From positions 1 to 6,734 of the forward strand of contig JAUWMW010000129.1 of assembly GCA_030612965.1 (NCBI GenBank): a DNA stretch of 6,734 nucleotides. The letters run 5' to 3'. Below the pieces are notes generated by a model. The model had not been told where the DNA came from. It ran no database searches and was given only the letters and a program-made list of their open reading frames with translations. Shown here in pieces: positions 1 through 6,734 of this stretch. The DNA is from a bacterium (lineage in GTDB: Bacteria; Zixibacteria; MSB-5A5; GN15; FEB-12). The translations under genes and the position numbers were made by a program. The first letter of the stretch is position 1. Each line of letters begins with the position of its first letter.

Positions 1-1188
1 GATACCTTGTGGAACGTCTTTGAGGGCTTCCACTCCGATACAACGGTTCAGATGTCGTTCGTGTTCTGGCTTAGATCACGTGACGATGCTCTGGTTCCCG
101 ACTTGGTGCCGTACTTTTTGGAATTCCCCGTCATCAATCCCCGCTACGAGCGCGATATTGTCGTCCTTGACTTTAGCAAAATTTTGCCGGCAGGCTTGAA
201 TGATCCCATCAAGCGTGACACCATCAAGGCCTACTGGAAGACAACCATCGACGCCTGGGCGGCCAACACCGGTCGAGAAATCGTCTTTGATACCAACGCC
301 ATCACCGAGGGTTATCTGGCAAACATAGGAGTCAGCGCCGACTTTATCTGTATGACTAACAGTCGTCTGGACCCAGGGGCGCCGATCTCTGAACTCTTGA
401 AACACAAAGTGATAATCCTCTATGATGATGTGCTGGGTGTCCCACTGGACCCTCAGTGGACTACAATTTACAAATCCATAGATGCCGGCATCAACGTTTG
501 GGTGACCGGACGCACTTTAGTTATCTCTGGAAGCACAGCACAGGGCCCGACGGGTACCGAACCACCGTTCAATTACAGGCACTACTTCGGCGTCGACTCC
601 ATAGGTCACACCGGATGGGCCAGTTACGTGCCGGGACTCGGTGGGACTGCACCACTCGGCCTTTATCAGGATTTCATCGGAACGTTTTCCACTAAGCCGG
701 GTGAGTGGCCTGATCTGGCAATCGATACGGGGTATTTGCACACTCGTTACAAGTGGGACCTGTATGGCCAGATCTTCTACTGGAACGAGGATTGCCCGAG
801 TCTGCCGGAAGTTGATTGGTGCGTACGGTCGTTCGGTACTGAAATCCTCTATAAGTACAAGTCCTGCTACGGGGCATCACATCCTTTGGGTGGGAACCAT
901 AATTTACACGGTCGCCCGGTAGCGCACCGTTTGGCCACCAATATGTTCAAGACGGTGCATTTCAAGTTTACGCCGCTATCGATCGACTCAGCCACAATGC
1001 AGGTGGTGGTCGATTCGGTACTAGAATGGTTGTACGATCCGACGCTCGGTGGAAGCAACGGTCAGGTATCTGAAAACCGCTATCCGGATGCTGCGGTGAA
1101 AGTGTCTCTCTCTGAGGCGCGTCGCAACTACGATGCGCGGTGCGAGGAAATAGAAAAGAGACGACAGGAAGCGATAATTATCGATTGA
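1..1188 (+). CDS. Partial exported protein: end of an Ig/FN3-like domain plus amidotransferase-like fold (5' end missing)
   Basis: The reading frame is open from base 1 to the TGA at 1186-1188, with no ribosome-site-backed start near the edge, so this is the C-terminal 395 codons of a longer protein. Codons about 17-50 read like the last strands of an Ig/FN3-type domain: FWLRSRDDALVPD, then a PYFLEFPVINP strand, resembling the 'vRArDnaGlvDpTPa' pattern of surface proteins in FCB-type bacteria. A new domain then opens with a hydrophobic strand (DIVVLDFSK, about 53-61) and has a strand-helix unit KHKVIILYDDVLG...SIDAGINVWVTGR (about 133-171). It closes with a helix VVVDSVLEWLYDP (about 336-348). 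This order suggests a class I glutamine amidotransferase/ThuA-like fold; I see no convincing catalytic Cys-His-Glu set, so it may be non-enzymatic. Cysteines lie at codons 117, 265, 274, 289 and 381. A charged tail (EARRNYDARCEEIEKRRQE) ends the protein. The gene is real by length and coding quality; the fold assignment is inference and the function is unknown. Confidence 0.8.
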   Translation, partial: DTLWNVFEGFHSDTTVQMSFVFWLRSRDDALVPDLVPYFLEFPVINPRYERDIVVLDFSKILPAGLNDPIKRDTIKAYWKTTIDAWAANTGREIVFDTNAITEGYLANIGVSADFICMTNSRLDPGAPISELLKHKVIILYDDVLGVPLDPQWTTIYKSIDAGINVWVTGRTLVISGSTAQGPTGTEPPFNYRHYFGVDSIGHTGWASYVPGLGGTAPLGLYQDFIGTFSTKPGEWPDLAIDTGYLHTRYKWDLYGQIFYWNEDCPSLPEVDWCVRSFGTEILYKYKSCYGASHPLGGNHNLHGRPVAHRLATNMFKTVHFKFTPLSIDSATMQVVVDSVLEWLYDPTLGGSNGQVSENRYPDAAVKVSLSEARRNYDARCEEIEKRRQEAIIID

Positions 1189-1232
1189 GATAGTAATCGT
1201 CGTAGAACGTCGCCATAAGTTTGGCACATACC

Positions 1233-1261
1233 ACGGGACCGAGTTACTCGGTCCCGTTTTT
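1233..1261 (+). terminator. Strong rho-independent terminator of the upstream + strand gene
   Basis: A perfect 11-bp inverted repeat, ACGGGACCGAG / CTCGGTCCCGT (1233-1243 and 1247-1257), encloses a TTA loop. A run of five Ts (1257-1261) follows at once. It lies 44 bases after the stop codon of the + strand gene, the classic geometry of an intrinsic terminator. Read on the minus strand, the hairpin is followed by GGTATGTGCC, with no T-run, so it should work mainly for the + strand gene. The T-run overlaps the TAA stop (1262-1260) of the convergent gene. Confidence 0.93.
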
Positions 1262-3440
1262 ATTGGTTGAGTCGAGGGGTAAGCTGTCTTATCAACTCAT
1301 TAGTGGGGAAACGTTGAGCGGCTATGGTCATCACCGAGTCCGCCGACTCCATCTGTCCGGTGTATCGGTAACCGCCGGCCAGATTTACCCAGGCCTCAAC
1401 CAGATTCGAGTCGGCCACAATTGCCCGCCGGTTGTGGCTGATGGCCAGATGGTACTTTCCGGACAGACCGGCCAACAGACCGAGGTGATAATGGGTGCGA
1501 GCGGTCTCGTGGCGTCGCCTCAGAAAGTGGTTGGGGAAGTTTCGGTCAAAGGCGCCGTCGTCAGTCTCAATCGGCGGAGGTCGTGAATGTAACGCTCGCA
1601 GCAGCAGTGATTCGGCTTGGGCAGTGTCGCCGCGTCGAAGCAGGAGCAGGGCGGCGTCGTTCAGCAGGTAGAGATCATTGTCGGTGCGCCCTGCGGCTTG
1701 TTCCACCCGGGTGACGAAGCTGCCGCTTGTGATACTGTCAATTCCGGCCAAAGCGCGCAGGTAGATAATGTTGGCGGTGACATCCCAGTCGGCCAGAGCC
1801 AGGGCCTTCTCGGCCTGGACGGCAGCTTCAAGGTAGCGACCGTTGATCAGGTGCAGCGAGGCCAGGTTGCTGTGTGTCTTGGATCGATTGGGGTGCAGTT
1901 GGCGTTCTTGCTCGAAATAGAAAAGCGCTGAGTCGGCTATCCCAAGCCGTAGGTAACAAGCGCCGATGTTCAGGTTGGTCTCTGCCTGTGAGGTATCAAA
2001 CATCCGAGCAGCCTGAAAGTAGCCGAGCGCATTCTGGAGGTCCCCTTTTGCGTAATAATGGATCCCTTTGGAGACGAAGTCCTGCGAGAGCGAACCGGGT
2101 GGAAGCTTCACCATCGGATAGTATGAGAACGCCCAGACTGCGACAACGCCCAGCATAGTGCCGGCGCCTCGCTTGATACTGGTGGCGAACAGATCCAGGA
2201 CTGCCATCGCCCCCACCGCAGCCAACACCGTCATGAAGGGCAGTACCGGAATGCGAAAGCGGCTGCTGAAAAAGAACAAGGAGATCGTCATAAGGTAGGT
2301 CAGGATCAACCCTATCAGCAGCCGCATCCGACTACCTCCGTGACGCCATCCGAACAGAGCGCCCGCGGCAGCGAAGGCCAGTATGATCGAAAACGAGACG
2401 GGGTTGAGTCGAAGCAGCGGCATGTTGGCGGAGAACAGTCCGAGGTCACGGTTGTTGGACACTTCACGGTCGCCGATGCTGAGATACAGTTTCTTGAGAT
2501 ATAGTTTTACAAATGAACCAGGGTTCCGAACTATCCATTGGAATGCTTGGGATGTCCAATAATCCGAGACTTCCCCGGGTTTGAGACGTTGTGCCGATGC
2601 CTCCTCGGCTGCTCGCACCACCTGTTTAAGACGCCAGTTGTGACCCATCGGTTCCGGCATATGGGCTGAGACACCATCGGCGATTTCATTGTTGCCGATA
2701 TAGAAGTTGATCCCTCCCTGCGAGGCGATCAGGACCGGATCATCCGCCACGTAGAGGTTGCGCACGAAGATCGGACCAATCACCAAAGCCAAACCGACGA
2801 CGAACATCACCAGCCGCTTCAGACGAACGACGGCATCACCGGACAAGAGCAGCAACCATGCAAATACCAGTCCAGCCCATACTAAGGCGGTCGGTCGCGT
2901 GATAGCGGCGATTCCGGTCACCAGTCCGGCGAAAAGGAGAGTGCGCAGTTTGCGATTGTCCCACCAGCGCCAGACGGTTAGCAATGATATCTGCAAAAGC
3001 AACGTGAACAGCACGTCCAAAAGCAACTCAGCTTCGAAATAGAGGAAGACAGGGTTGATGCTCTGAACAGCAGCGGCCACAAGGCCGACTTGGTGCGAGA
3101 ACGCTTGTCGGCCTATGCGGTAAGTGCAGTATATCGAAGCCAGCCCCACCACCAGGCCGAGCAATCGGGCTGCCCACAATGAGGCGCCGAAGAGAGCGTA
3201 AACCAGACCCAAAGCATAGATGTAGAAAGGCGCCCGGAAATAGGTGGTATCTCCAAGAATGTTCCCACTGGCCAGGTTTTCCGCCCAATGATGGTGGTAG
3301 TAGTTATCGACGGTCAGCTGGTCCCATTGTGGCAGATCGGAGTAATTTAGCAGGTAGAGAATCCGGATCACCGTGGCGAATATCAGCAGGGCGGGCAAGA
3401 GCCAGCGGCCTGCCGCCGGCATGTCGGACCGTGAACTCAT
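1260..3440 (-). CDS. GT-C family (GT39/PMT_2-like) membrane glycosyltransferase with C-terminal TPR repeats
   Basis: A polytopic membrane protein of 726 residues, numbered from the ATG at 3440. Members of this fold transfer sugars from polyprenyl-phosphate donors on the outer face of the cytoplasmic membrane; the acceptor here cannot be told. TM1 is residues 13-31. It is followed by the extracytoplasmic loop with the acidic VDNYYHHHWAENL motif (Asp45, the likely catalytic Asp of GT-C loop 1), FRAPFYIYALGLVYALFG (68-85), an acidic YFEAELLLD (134-142), TRPTAL near 182, and a GGINFYIGNN motif (242-251) opening a large soluble loop. Hydrophobic helices continue to about 445. Residues about 454-726 form some six TPR units (for example KGIHYYAKGDLQNALGYFQA, NIGACYLRLGIADSALFYFE, NLAGGYRYTGQMESADSVM), probably for protein contacts. 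The frame extends to a TTG at 3530 with a GAGG 7 bases upstream, and there is another ATG at 3422. I chose 3440 because it puts a short tail before TM1, although it lacks a clear Shine-Dalgarno. It is convergent with the left gene and divergent from the protease. Family assignment is firm; substrate is unknown. Confidence 0.9.
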   Translation of the reverse strand: MSSRSDMPAAGRWLLPALLIFATVIRILYLLNYSDLPQWDQLTVDNYYHHHWAENLASGNILGDTTYFRAPFYIYALGLVYALFGASLWAARLLGLVVGLASIYCTYRIGRQAFSHQVGLVAAAVQSINPVFLYFEAELLLDVLFTLLLQISLLTVWRWWDNRKLRTLLFAGLVTGIAAITRPTALVWAGLVFAWLLLLSGDAVVRLKRLVMFVVGLALVIGPIFVRNLYVADDPVLIASQGGINFYIGNNEIADGVSAHMPEPMGHNWRLKQVVRAAEEASAQRLKPGEVSDYWTSQAFQWIVRNPGSFVKLYLKKLYLSIGDREVSNNRDLGLFSANMPLLRLNPVSFSIILAFAAAGALFGWRHGGSRMRLLIGLILTYLMTISLFFFSSRFRIPVLPFMTVLAAVGAMAVLDLFATSIKRGAGTMLGVVAVWAFSYYPMVKLPPGSLSQDFVSKGIHYYAKGDLQNALGYFQAARMFDTSQAETNLNIGACYLRLGIADSALFYFEQERQLHPNRSKTHSNLASLHLINGRYLEAAVQAEKALALADWDVTANIIYLRALAGIDSITSGSFVTRVEQAAGRTDNDLYLLNDAALLLLRRGDTAQAESLLLRALHSRPPPIETDDGAFDRNFPNHFLRRRHETARTHYHLGLLAGLSGKYHLAISHNRRAIVADSNLVEAWVNLAGGYRYTGQMESADSVMTIAAQRFPTNELIRQLTPRLNQ

Positions 3441-3447
3441 TTGCGCA

Positions 3448-3453
3448 ATATAT
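3448..3453 (-). promoter_or_regulatory. Candidate -10 element abutting the glycosyltransferase start (possible leaderless transcript)
   Basis: On the minus strand, TATATT (5 of 6 to the TATAAT consensus) is followed by GCGCAA and then the ATG at 3440. Transcription starting 7 bases after the -10 would begin at the ATG itself, as in leaderless genes. The only -35-like sequence, TTTACA (3480-3475), is too far away (21-base gap), so support is weak. If the TTG at 3530 is the true start, this element is inside the gene and meaningless. Confidence 0.25.
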
Positions 3454-3716
3454 ACATTAGATTTGGGGGCGGCGTGTAAAACTTTGCGGTCAGTTCCGGC
3501 CAGAACGGCAATCCTGATCACACTATGCAAAAGCCGACCTCAGGGAATCCTTCCCGGCTCTGACGGCGGCCGCGTGGAAGCCCTCATAATCCCTTGTGAC
3601 TCAGTCTGTTGACGCTTGGTGGCGGTGGGTGGTTGCATTCGGTTGCGCGGGTCTGATCCGCCCATATGCTCGATAGGTGCGGCACAACCTTTGCTCAAAG
3701 GGGGTAGGATCAGGTC

Positions 3717-3722
3717 AAGGAG
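3717..3722 (+). promoter_or_regulatory. Ribosome binding site fixing the protease start at 3728
   Basis: AAGGAG lies 5 bases before the ATG at 3728 and 11 before a second ATG at 3734. It decides against the longer frame that opens with GTG at 3677, which would put a hydrophilic 17-residue leader in front of the signal peptide. Confidence 0.85.
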
Positions 3723-3727
3723 ACAGG

Positions 3728-6631
3728 ATGAACATGAGACACTCATTAATAGCAATAGTCACCGCCGCCTTTCTGAGCACAATCTTCGGTAGCTTGGCTA
3801 ACGCCGATGTGTTGGCCCCCGGTCTACAGAGCAAGCTCAATCCGGTCGTACAGACAGCCTCCGACAGTCCGATTTCGGTCGTGGTGTTTATCGATGCTGA
3901 ACCGCCGGTCTCGCTCGGTCTGCTCAAGGCGGCCCCGTCGCTGAAGCGTGGTCAGAGAATCAAGCTGTTGTTGGGCGAGTTGCTTCATCGGTCGCTGAAG
4001 TCGTCCGACCAGGTAGCTCAGTATCTGAATAAGAACTCATCCACGCCGGTAACCCGCCACTGGATAGTACCGGCTTTTACGGCTACCTTAACAGCCCAGG
4101 CGATTCACGAACTCGCAGGCCTTCCCGGAGTGAAGCTGGTGACAGAGAATCTTGCTTTGGAGTATGTTGTTCCCGTGAAAGAAACTCCGGCGCCGTCCCT
4201 GGTGGCTTCTGTGTCCGGCGAACTGGCGCTGTTGAAAGTTCCCTACTTGTGGCAACGGGGATTGAAAGGTTCCGGTCGGTTGGTTTGTTCGTTCGATACC
4301 GGTGTCGAGAGCGATCATCCGGCCCTGACAACCAAATGGCGTGGCAACCATGCGCCGCTGTCGTCGGCATGGTTTTCCAAGGTGGCCCCCGACGAGTTGC
4401 CATACGATGCCGCCGGGCACGGTACTCACACGATGGGGCTGATGGTCGGTGCCGTCGAGGCCGACAGTTTCGGAGTCGCTCCCGAGGCGGAGTGGATTAC
4501 GGCTGGTGTTATCGACCAGGGCAGGCCGCTTCAAACCACCCTGTCCGATATTATTGAGGCCTTTCAGTGGGCGCTCAATCCCGACGGCGACACCGCCACC
4601 ACCGCTGATGTGCCTGATGTAATTCTGAATAGCTGGGGGTTGCCCAAGGGACTCTTCAACCCCTGCGACGAAACCTTCACCGGTATAATCGATGTCGTTG
4701 AGGCGGCCGGGATCGTCACGATCTTCGCCGCCGGCAATGAAGGACCGGACCCGATGTCGCTGCGCAGCCCGGCTGACCAGGCGACAACGCCAATAAACAC
4801 GCTAGCGGTCGGAGCCGTTAATATTAACAAAGAGGTTGCGAACTTCTCCAGTCGCGGACCGTCATCGTGCGATCAAAGTGAGATCAAACCGGAAGTAGTG
4901 GCTCCCGGAGTCAGCGTCCGGTCGTCACAGAGAGACGGCGGATACTCGTACATGAGCGGCACCTCGATGGCTGCTCCGTACGTCGCCGGGCTGGTAGCTC
5001 TGATGCGTCAGTATAACCCGGACGCGACGGTCGAACAAATCAAGTACGCGCTGCTGCAAGCCACCCAGGATCTTGGCCCGGTCGGTGAGGACAACACGTA
5101 CGGTCACGGGCTGGTCGATGCCTCCCGGTTGCTGAGTTATCTGCCGCTTCCGGAAGCCACCGATTTCCAAATAGCCGGTACTCAGATTACCGACGATGGC
5201 GTGGCCTGGCCGGCGGAGACCTTTGGCCTGCAAGTAATATTGAATAACTCGGCCGGCAACGTGATCGATGTGATTGCCGAACTCGAGAGCGATGACCTCG
5301 GTGTCACCATCAACACCGCCGAGGCAGCCTTCTTTTTCGGCAATGGCGGCACCACGGCCATCAACGCCATCCCCTACGAAATCAGTTTCGATCCCACTTT
5401 GCTCCACGGACAGAACATCAGCTTCCGCCTCTATCTCCGACTCCCGGAGGGCGGGGTTTTTGACAGCCTGGCTCTGGTGATCACGGTCGGTGTTGCTCCC
5501 CTCGGTCTTATTGCTGAGCACAACAGCTCGCGGATCAGTTTCTCAGTCTCCGATTTCGCTCAATTCGGATTTGGAACAGGCTCCATCTACGCTGCCGGTG
5601 GACAGGGGTTTCGGATTGATAACTCCGACAACCTGCTCTATGAGGCCGGCATAATAGTAGGTCGAAACAGCCTGCAACTATCCAGTTCGATCCGGGATGC
5701 CCAGGGGAGTTTCCGCTCCTCAGACTACGAACCGACCCTGAGCCTCAGCACACCCATCGTCGACAGTAACGGTAGCACGCGTCGAGTGGCGGGATATGTC
5801 GACAGTCGTTCGGAGATACCTATCCCCATCGAACTGACGCAGGAGACAATCAGCTACGCCGACGAAGGCGGCATCATGATCGTCAGATTCCAGATGCGCA
5901 ATATCACGCCGGGGTGGTTGACTGGTCTGCATTTCGGCTTCCTGATGGACTTCGACTTCAGCCCAGCCGGCGACGGCGTTATCTACGATGAAGCGGCGTC
6001 GATGCTCTACCAAACCGGCGGCGAGGGACCTATGGTCGGGTTGGTGTCGCTGAAGAACTTGAATTCGTTTGCGGCTATCGACAACGGTGCGGTCAAGAAA
6101 GGATTCTCCCGCGCAGAAAAATACGAACTGATTGCCAACACCGGAATCCATATCGACACCGCCCTGACCGGGGATCTAATGATGCTTATCAGTTCCGGAT
6201 CATTCGCGATAGAGGCCTGGGACTCCAACGAAGTAGCTTTCGCTATCGTCGTTGGCGACGATGAGATCGAGTTGTACGAAAACGCTCAGCGCGCCCGTGA
6301 GCGCTTTGATTTAGCAACATCGGTCGATGACGACCGGCTTGCCACCTTGCCCGAGACGGCCCAACTACATCAGAATTACCCGAACCCATTCAACCCGACC
6401 ACCACGATTTCATTCAGCCTTTCCAGACCTACGGACGTCTCTTTGACAGTGTATAACGCTCTCGGTCAGAAGGTCAAACAGCTCGCCGGTGCTCGACTGC
6501 CGGCCGGCACTCACACCTGTGAATGGGACGGCAGCAGCGATCGCGGCGGCACGGTGGCCAGCGGCGTTTACTTCTATCGGCTGCAAGCCGGCGAAACATC
6601 GCATTCGAGGAAAATGCTGCTTTTGAAATAG
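3728..6631 (+). CDS. Secreted subtilisin-like serine protease (S8, bacillopeptidase F-like) with C-terminal sorting-type domain
   Basis: A secreted endopeptidase of 967 residues. Residues 1-26 are a signal peptide (MNMRH, hydrophobic core, ANA cleavage site before Asp27). Residues about 40-145 resemble an inhibitor I9 propeptide (SPISVVVFIDAEP ... LAGLPGVKLVTENLALEYV). The S8 catalytic domain spans about 165-470 with a complete active site: Asp190 in FDTGV, His231 in GHGTHTMG, oxyanion Asn337 in AAGNEGPD and Ser413 in SGTSMAAPYVAG. HPALTTKWRG after the Asp, WITAGVID and LNSWG (301-304) point to the bacillopeptidase F-like subgroup. Residues about 475-590 look like an Ig-like sandwich. Residues about 593-860 form a second beta-rich region I cannot name. 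The last 90 or so residues carry LHQNYPNPFNPTTTISF (880 onward), then VYNALGQKV, LPAGTHTCEWDG and ASGVYFYRLQAG, ending in KMLLLK. This is a type A (T9SS-like)/FlgD-like C-terminal domain used for secretion or surface attachment in FCB bacteria. It is divergent from the glycosyltransferase and likely transcribed alone. Domain calls are firm except the middle region; the biological substrate is unknown. Confidence 0.96.
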   Translation: MNMRHSLIAIVTAAFLSTIFGSLANADVLAPGLQSKLNPVVQTASDSPISVVVFIDAEPPVSLGLLKAAPSLKRGQRIKLLLGELLHRSLKSSDQVAQYLNKNSSTPVTRHWIVPAFTATLTAQAIHELAGLPGVKLVTENLALEYVVPVKETPAPSLVASVSGELALLKVPYLWQRGLKGSGRLVCSFDTGVESDHPALTTKWRGNHAPLSSAWFSKVAPDELPYDAAGHGTHTMGLMVGAVEADSFGVAPEAEWITAGVIDQGRPLQTTLSDIIEAFQWALNPDGDTATTADVPDVILNSWGLPKGLFNPCDETFTGIIDVVEAAGIVTIFAAGNEGPDPMSLRSPADQATTPINTLAVGAVNINKEVANFSSRGPSSCDQSEIKPEVVAPGVSVRSSQRDGGYSYMSGTSMAAPYVAGLVALMRQYNPDATVEQIKYALLQATQDLGPVGEDNTYGHGLVDASRLLSYLPLPEATDFQIAGTQITDDGVAWPAETFGLQVILNNSAGNVIDVIAELESDDLGVTINTAEAAFFFGNGGTTAINAIPYEISFDPTLLHGQNISFRLYLRLPEGGVFDSLALVITVGVAPLGLIAEHNSSRISFSVSDFAQFGFGTGSIYAAGGQGFRIDNSDNLLYEAGIIVGRNSLQLSSSIRDAQGSFRSSDYEPTLSLSTPIVDSNGSTRRVAGYVDSRSEIPIPIELTQETISYADEGGIMIVRFQMRNITPGWLTGLHFGFLMDFDFSPAGDGVIYDEAASMLYQTGGEGPMVGLVSLKNLNSFAAIDNGAVKKGFSRAEKYELIANTGIHIDTALTGDLMMLISSGSFAIEAWDSNEVAFAIVVGDDEIELYENAQRARERFDLATSVDDDRLATLPETAQLHQNYPNPFNPTTTISFSLSRPTDVSLTVYNALGQKVKQLAGARLPAGTHTCEWDGSSDRGGTVASGVYFYRLQAGETSHSRKMLLLK

Positions 6632-6649
6632 ATCGCTTTACGTTATAAT
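6623..6649 (+). promoter_or_regulatory. Candidate sigma70-type promoter for the right-edge gene
   Basis: TTGAAA (6623-6628, 5 of 6 to TTGACA) and a perfect TATAAT (6644-6649) are separated by 15 bases, shorter than the usual 16-18. The -35 box is made of the last two sense codons of the protease. Transcription would start near 6656, giving an untranslated leader of roughly 53 bases before the ATG at 6709. No convincing terminator separates the protease from this gene, so read-through is also possible. Confidence 0.45.
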
Positions 6650-6708
6650 TGAAGAACCCGATGGTTACTTGAACCGTTTTGAGTGTGGACGACATAATAA
6701 GGTTAAAC

Positions 6709-6734
6709 ATGATGAAGGTACTCAGATTCGGAAC
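6709..6734 (+). CDS. Start of an unknown gene, truncated by the window edge
   Basis: An ATG-ATG pair (6709-6714) opens a frame reading MMKVLRFG before the sequence ends. AAGG (6699-6702) lies 6 bases upstream, an acceptable ribosome binding site, and a candidate promoter lies about 60 bases upstream. The basic start (Lys3, Arg6) would suit a signal peptide or membrane protein, but eight residues are too few to judge. It follows the protease by 77 bases on the same strand. Confidence 0.5.

Noticed and set aside
3609..3661. TTGACG (3609-3614) as a promoter -35, and short hairpins in the divergent gap (3543-3555, 3647-3661)
   Set aside because: No -10 better than 3 of 6 is found at 16-19 bases from TTGACG, and the hairpins have 5-6 bp stems with no T-run or repeated operator pattern. 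The protease promoter must lie in this gap, but I cannot place it.
3677..3727. GTG start at 3677 extending the protease by 17 residues
   Set aside because: It would place a hydrophilic leader before the signal peptide, while the ATG at 3728 has a good AAGGAG at 5 bases.
4088..4534. Minus-strand open frame of 148 codons opposite the protease catalytic domain
   Set aside because: It is antisense to the conserved Asp190 and His231 region and has no family signature.
5435..5461. Hairpin CTCCG/CGGAG followed by GGCGGGG and a T-run, resembling a terminator
   Set aside because: The 5-bp stem is separated from the T-run by seven bases and lies within the coding sequence of the Ig-like domain.
4925..5521. 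Minus-strand open frame of 198 codons inside the protease gene
   Set aside because: It lies entirely opposite the protease, whose catalytic Ser and Ig-like regions are clearly coding. The antisense translation shows no recognisable motif or signal; it is a by-product of codon bias.
6670..6692. Weak hairpin ATGGTT/AACCGT followed by TTTT after the protease
   Set aside because: The stem is only 6 bp with a wobble pair and the T-run is short; it lies downstream of the candidate promoter of the next gene and is not convincing as a terminator.

Overview
The window most resembles the genome of an uncultivated bacterium of the FCB superphylum, such as a Zixibacteria-like lineage. This placement is an inference from protein style. 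The main clues are a secreted protease ending in an NYPNPFNP-type C-terminal sorting/FlgD-like domain, a GT-C glycosyltransferase fused to TPR repeats, and an exported Ig-like/amidotransferase-fold protein. All are common in that group, but no single marker gene is present. Nothing indicates a mobile element, CRISPR array, tRNA, rRNA or prophage.

Layout. Bases 1-1188 (+) hold the C-terminal part of a large, probably exported protein whose start lies outside the window. It has the end of an Ig/FN3-like domain followed by a region that looks like a class I glutamine amidotransferase-type fold. A strong intrinsic terminator follows at 1233-1261, and its T-tract touches the stop codon of the convergent gene. 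Bases 1260-3440 (-) encode a polytopic GT-C (GT39/PMT_2-type) glycosyltransferase with about six C-terminal TPR units. A 287-base divergent intergenic region follows (3441-3727). Bases 3728-6631 (+) encode a 967-residue secreted subtilase (peptidase S8, bacillopeptidase F-like) with signal peptide, I9-like propeptide, complete catalytic residues, two beta-rich accessory regions and the C-terminal sorting-type domain. A 77-base gap with a candidate promoter leads to the first nine codons of another gene (6709 onward), which runs off the right edge.

The genes are not an obvious operon: they are convergent, then divergent, and the last pair is co-directional with its own candidate promoter. What they share is location at or beyond the cytoplasmic membrane: two exported proteins and one membrane glycosyltransferase. 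I see no strong evidence for a new multi-gene system. The most interesting points are the roughly 270-residue uncharacterised beta-rich region in the protease, the GT-C/TPR fusion with its ambiguous and possibly leaderless start, and the tight terminator/stop-codon overlap.
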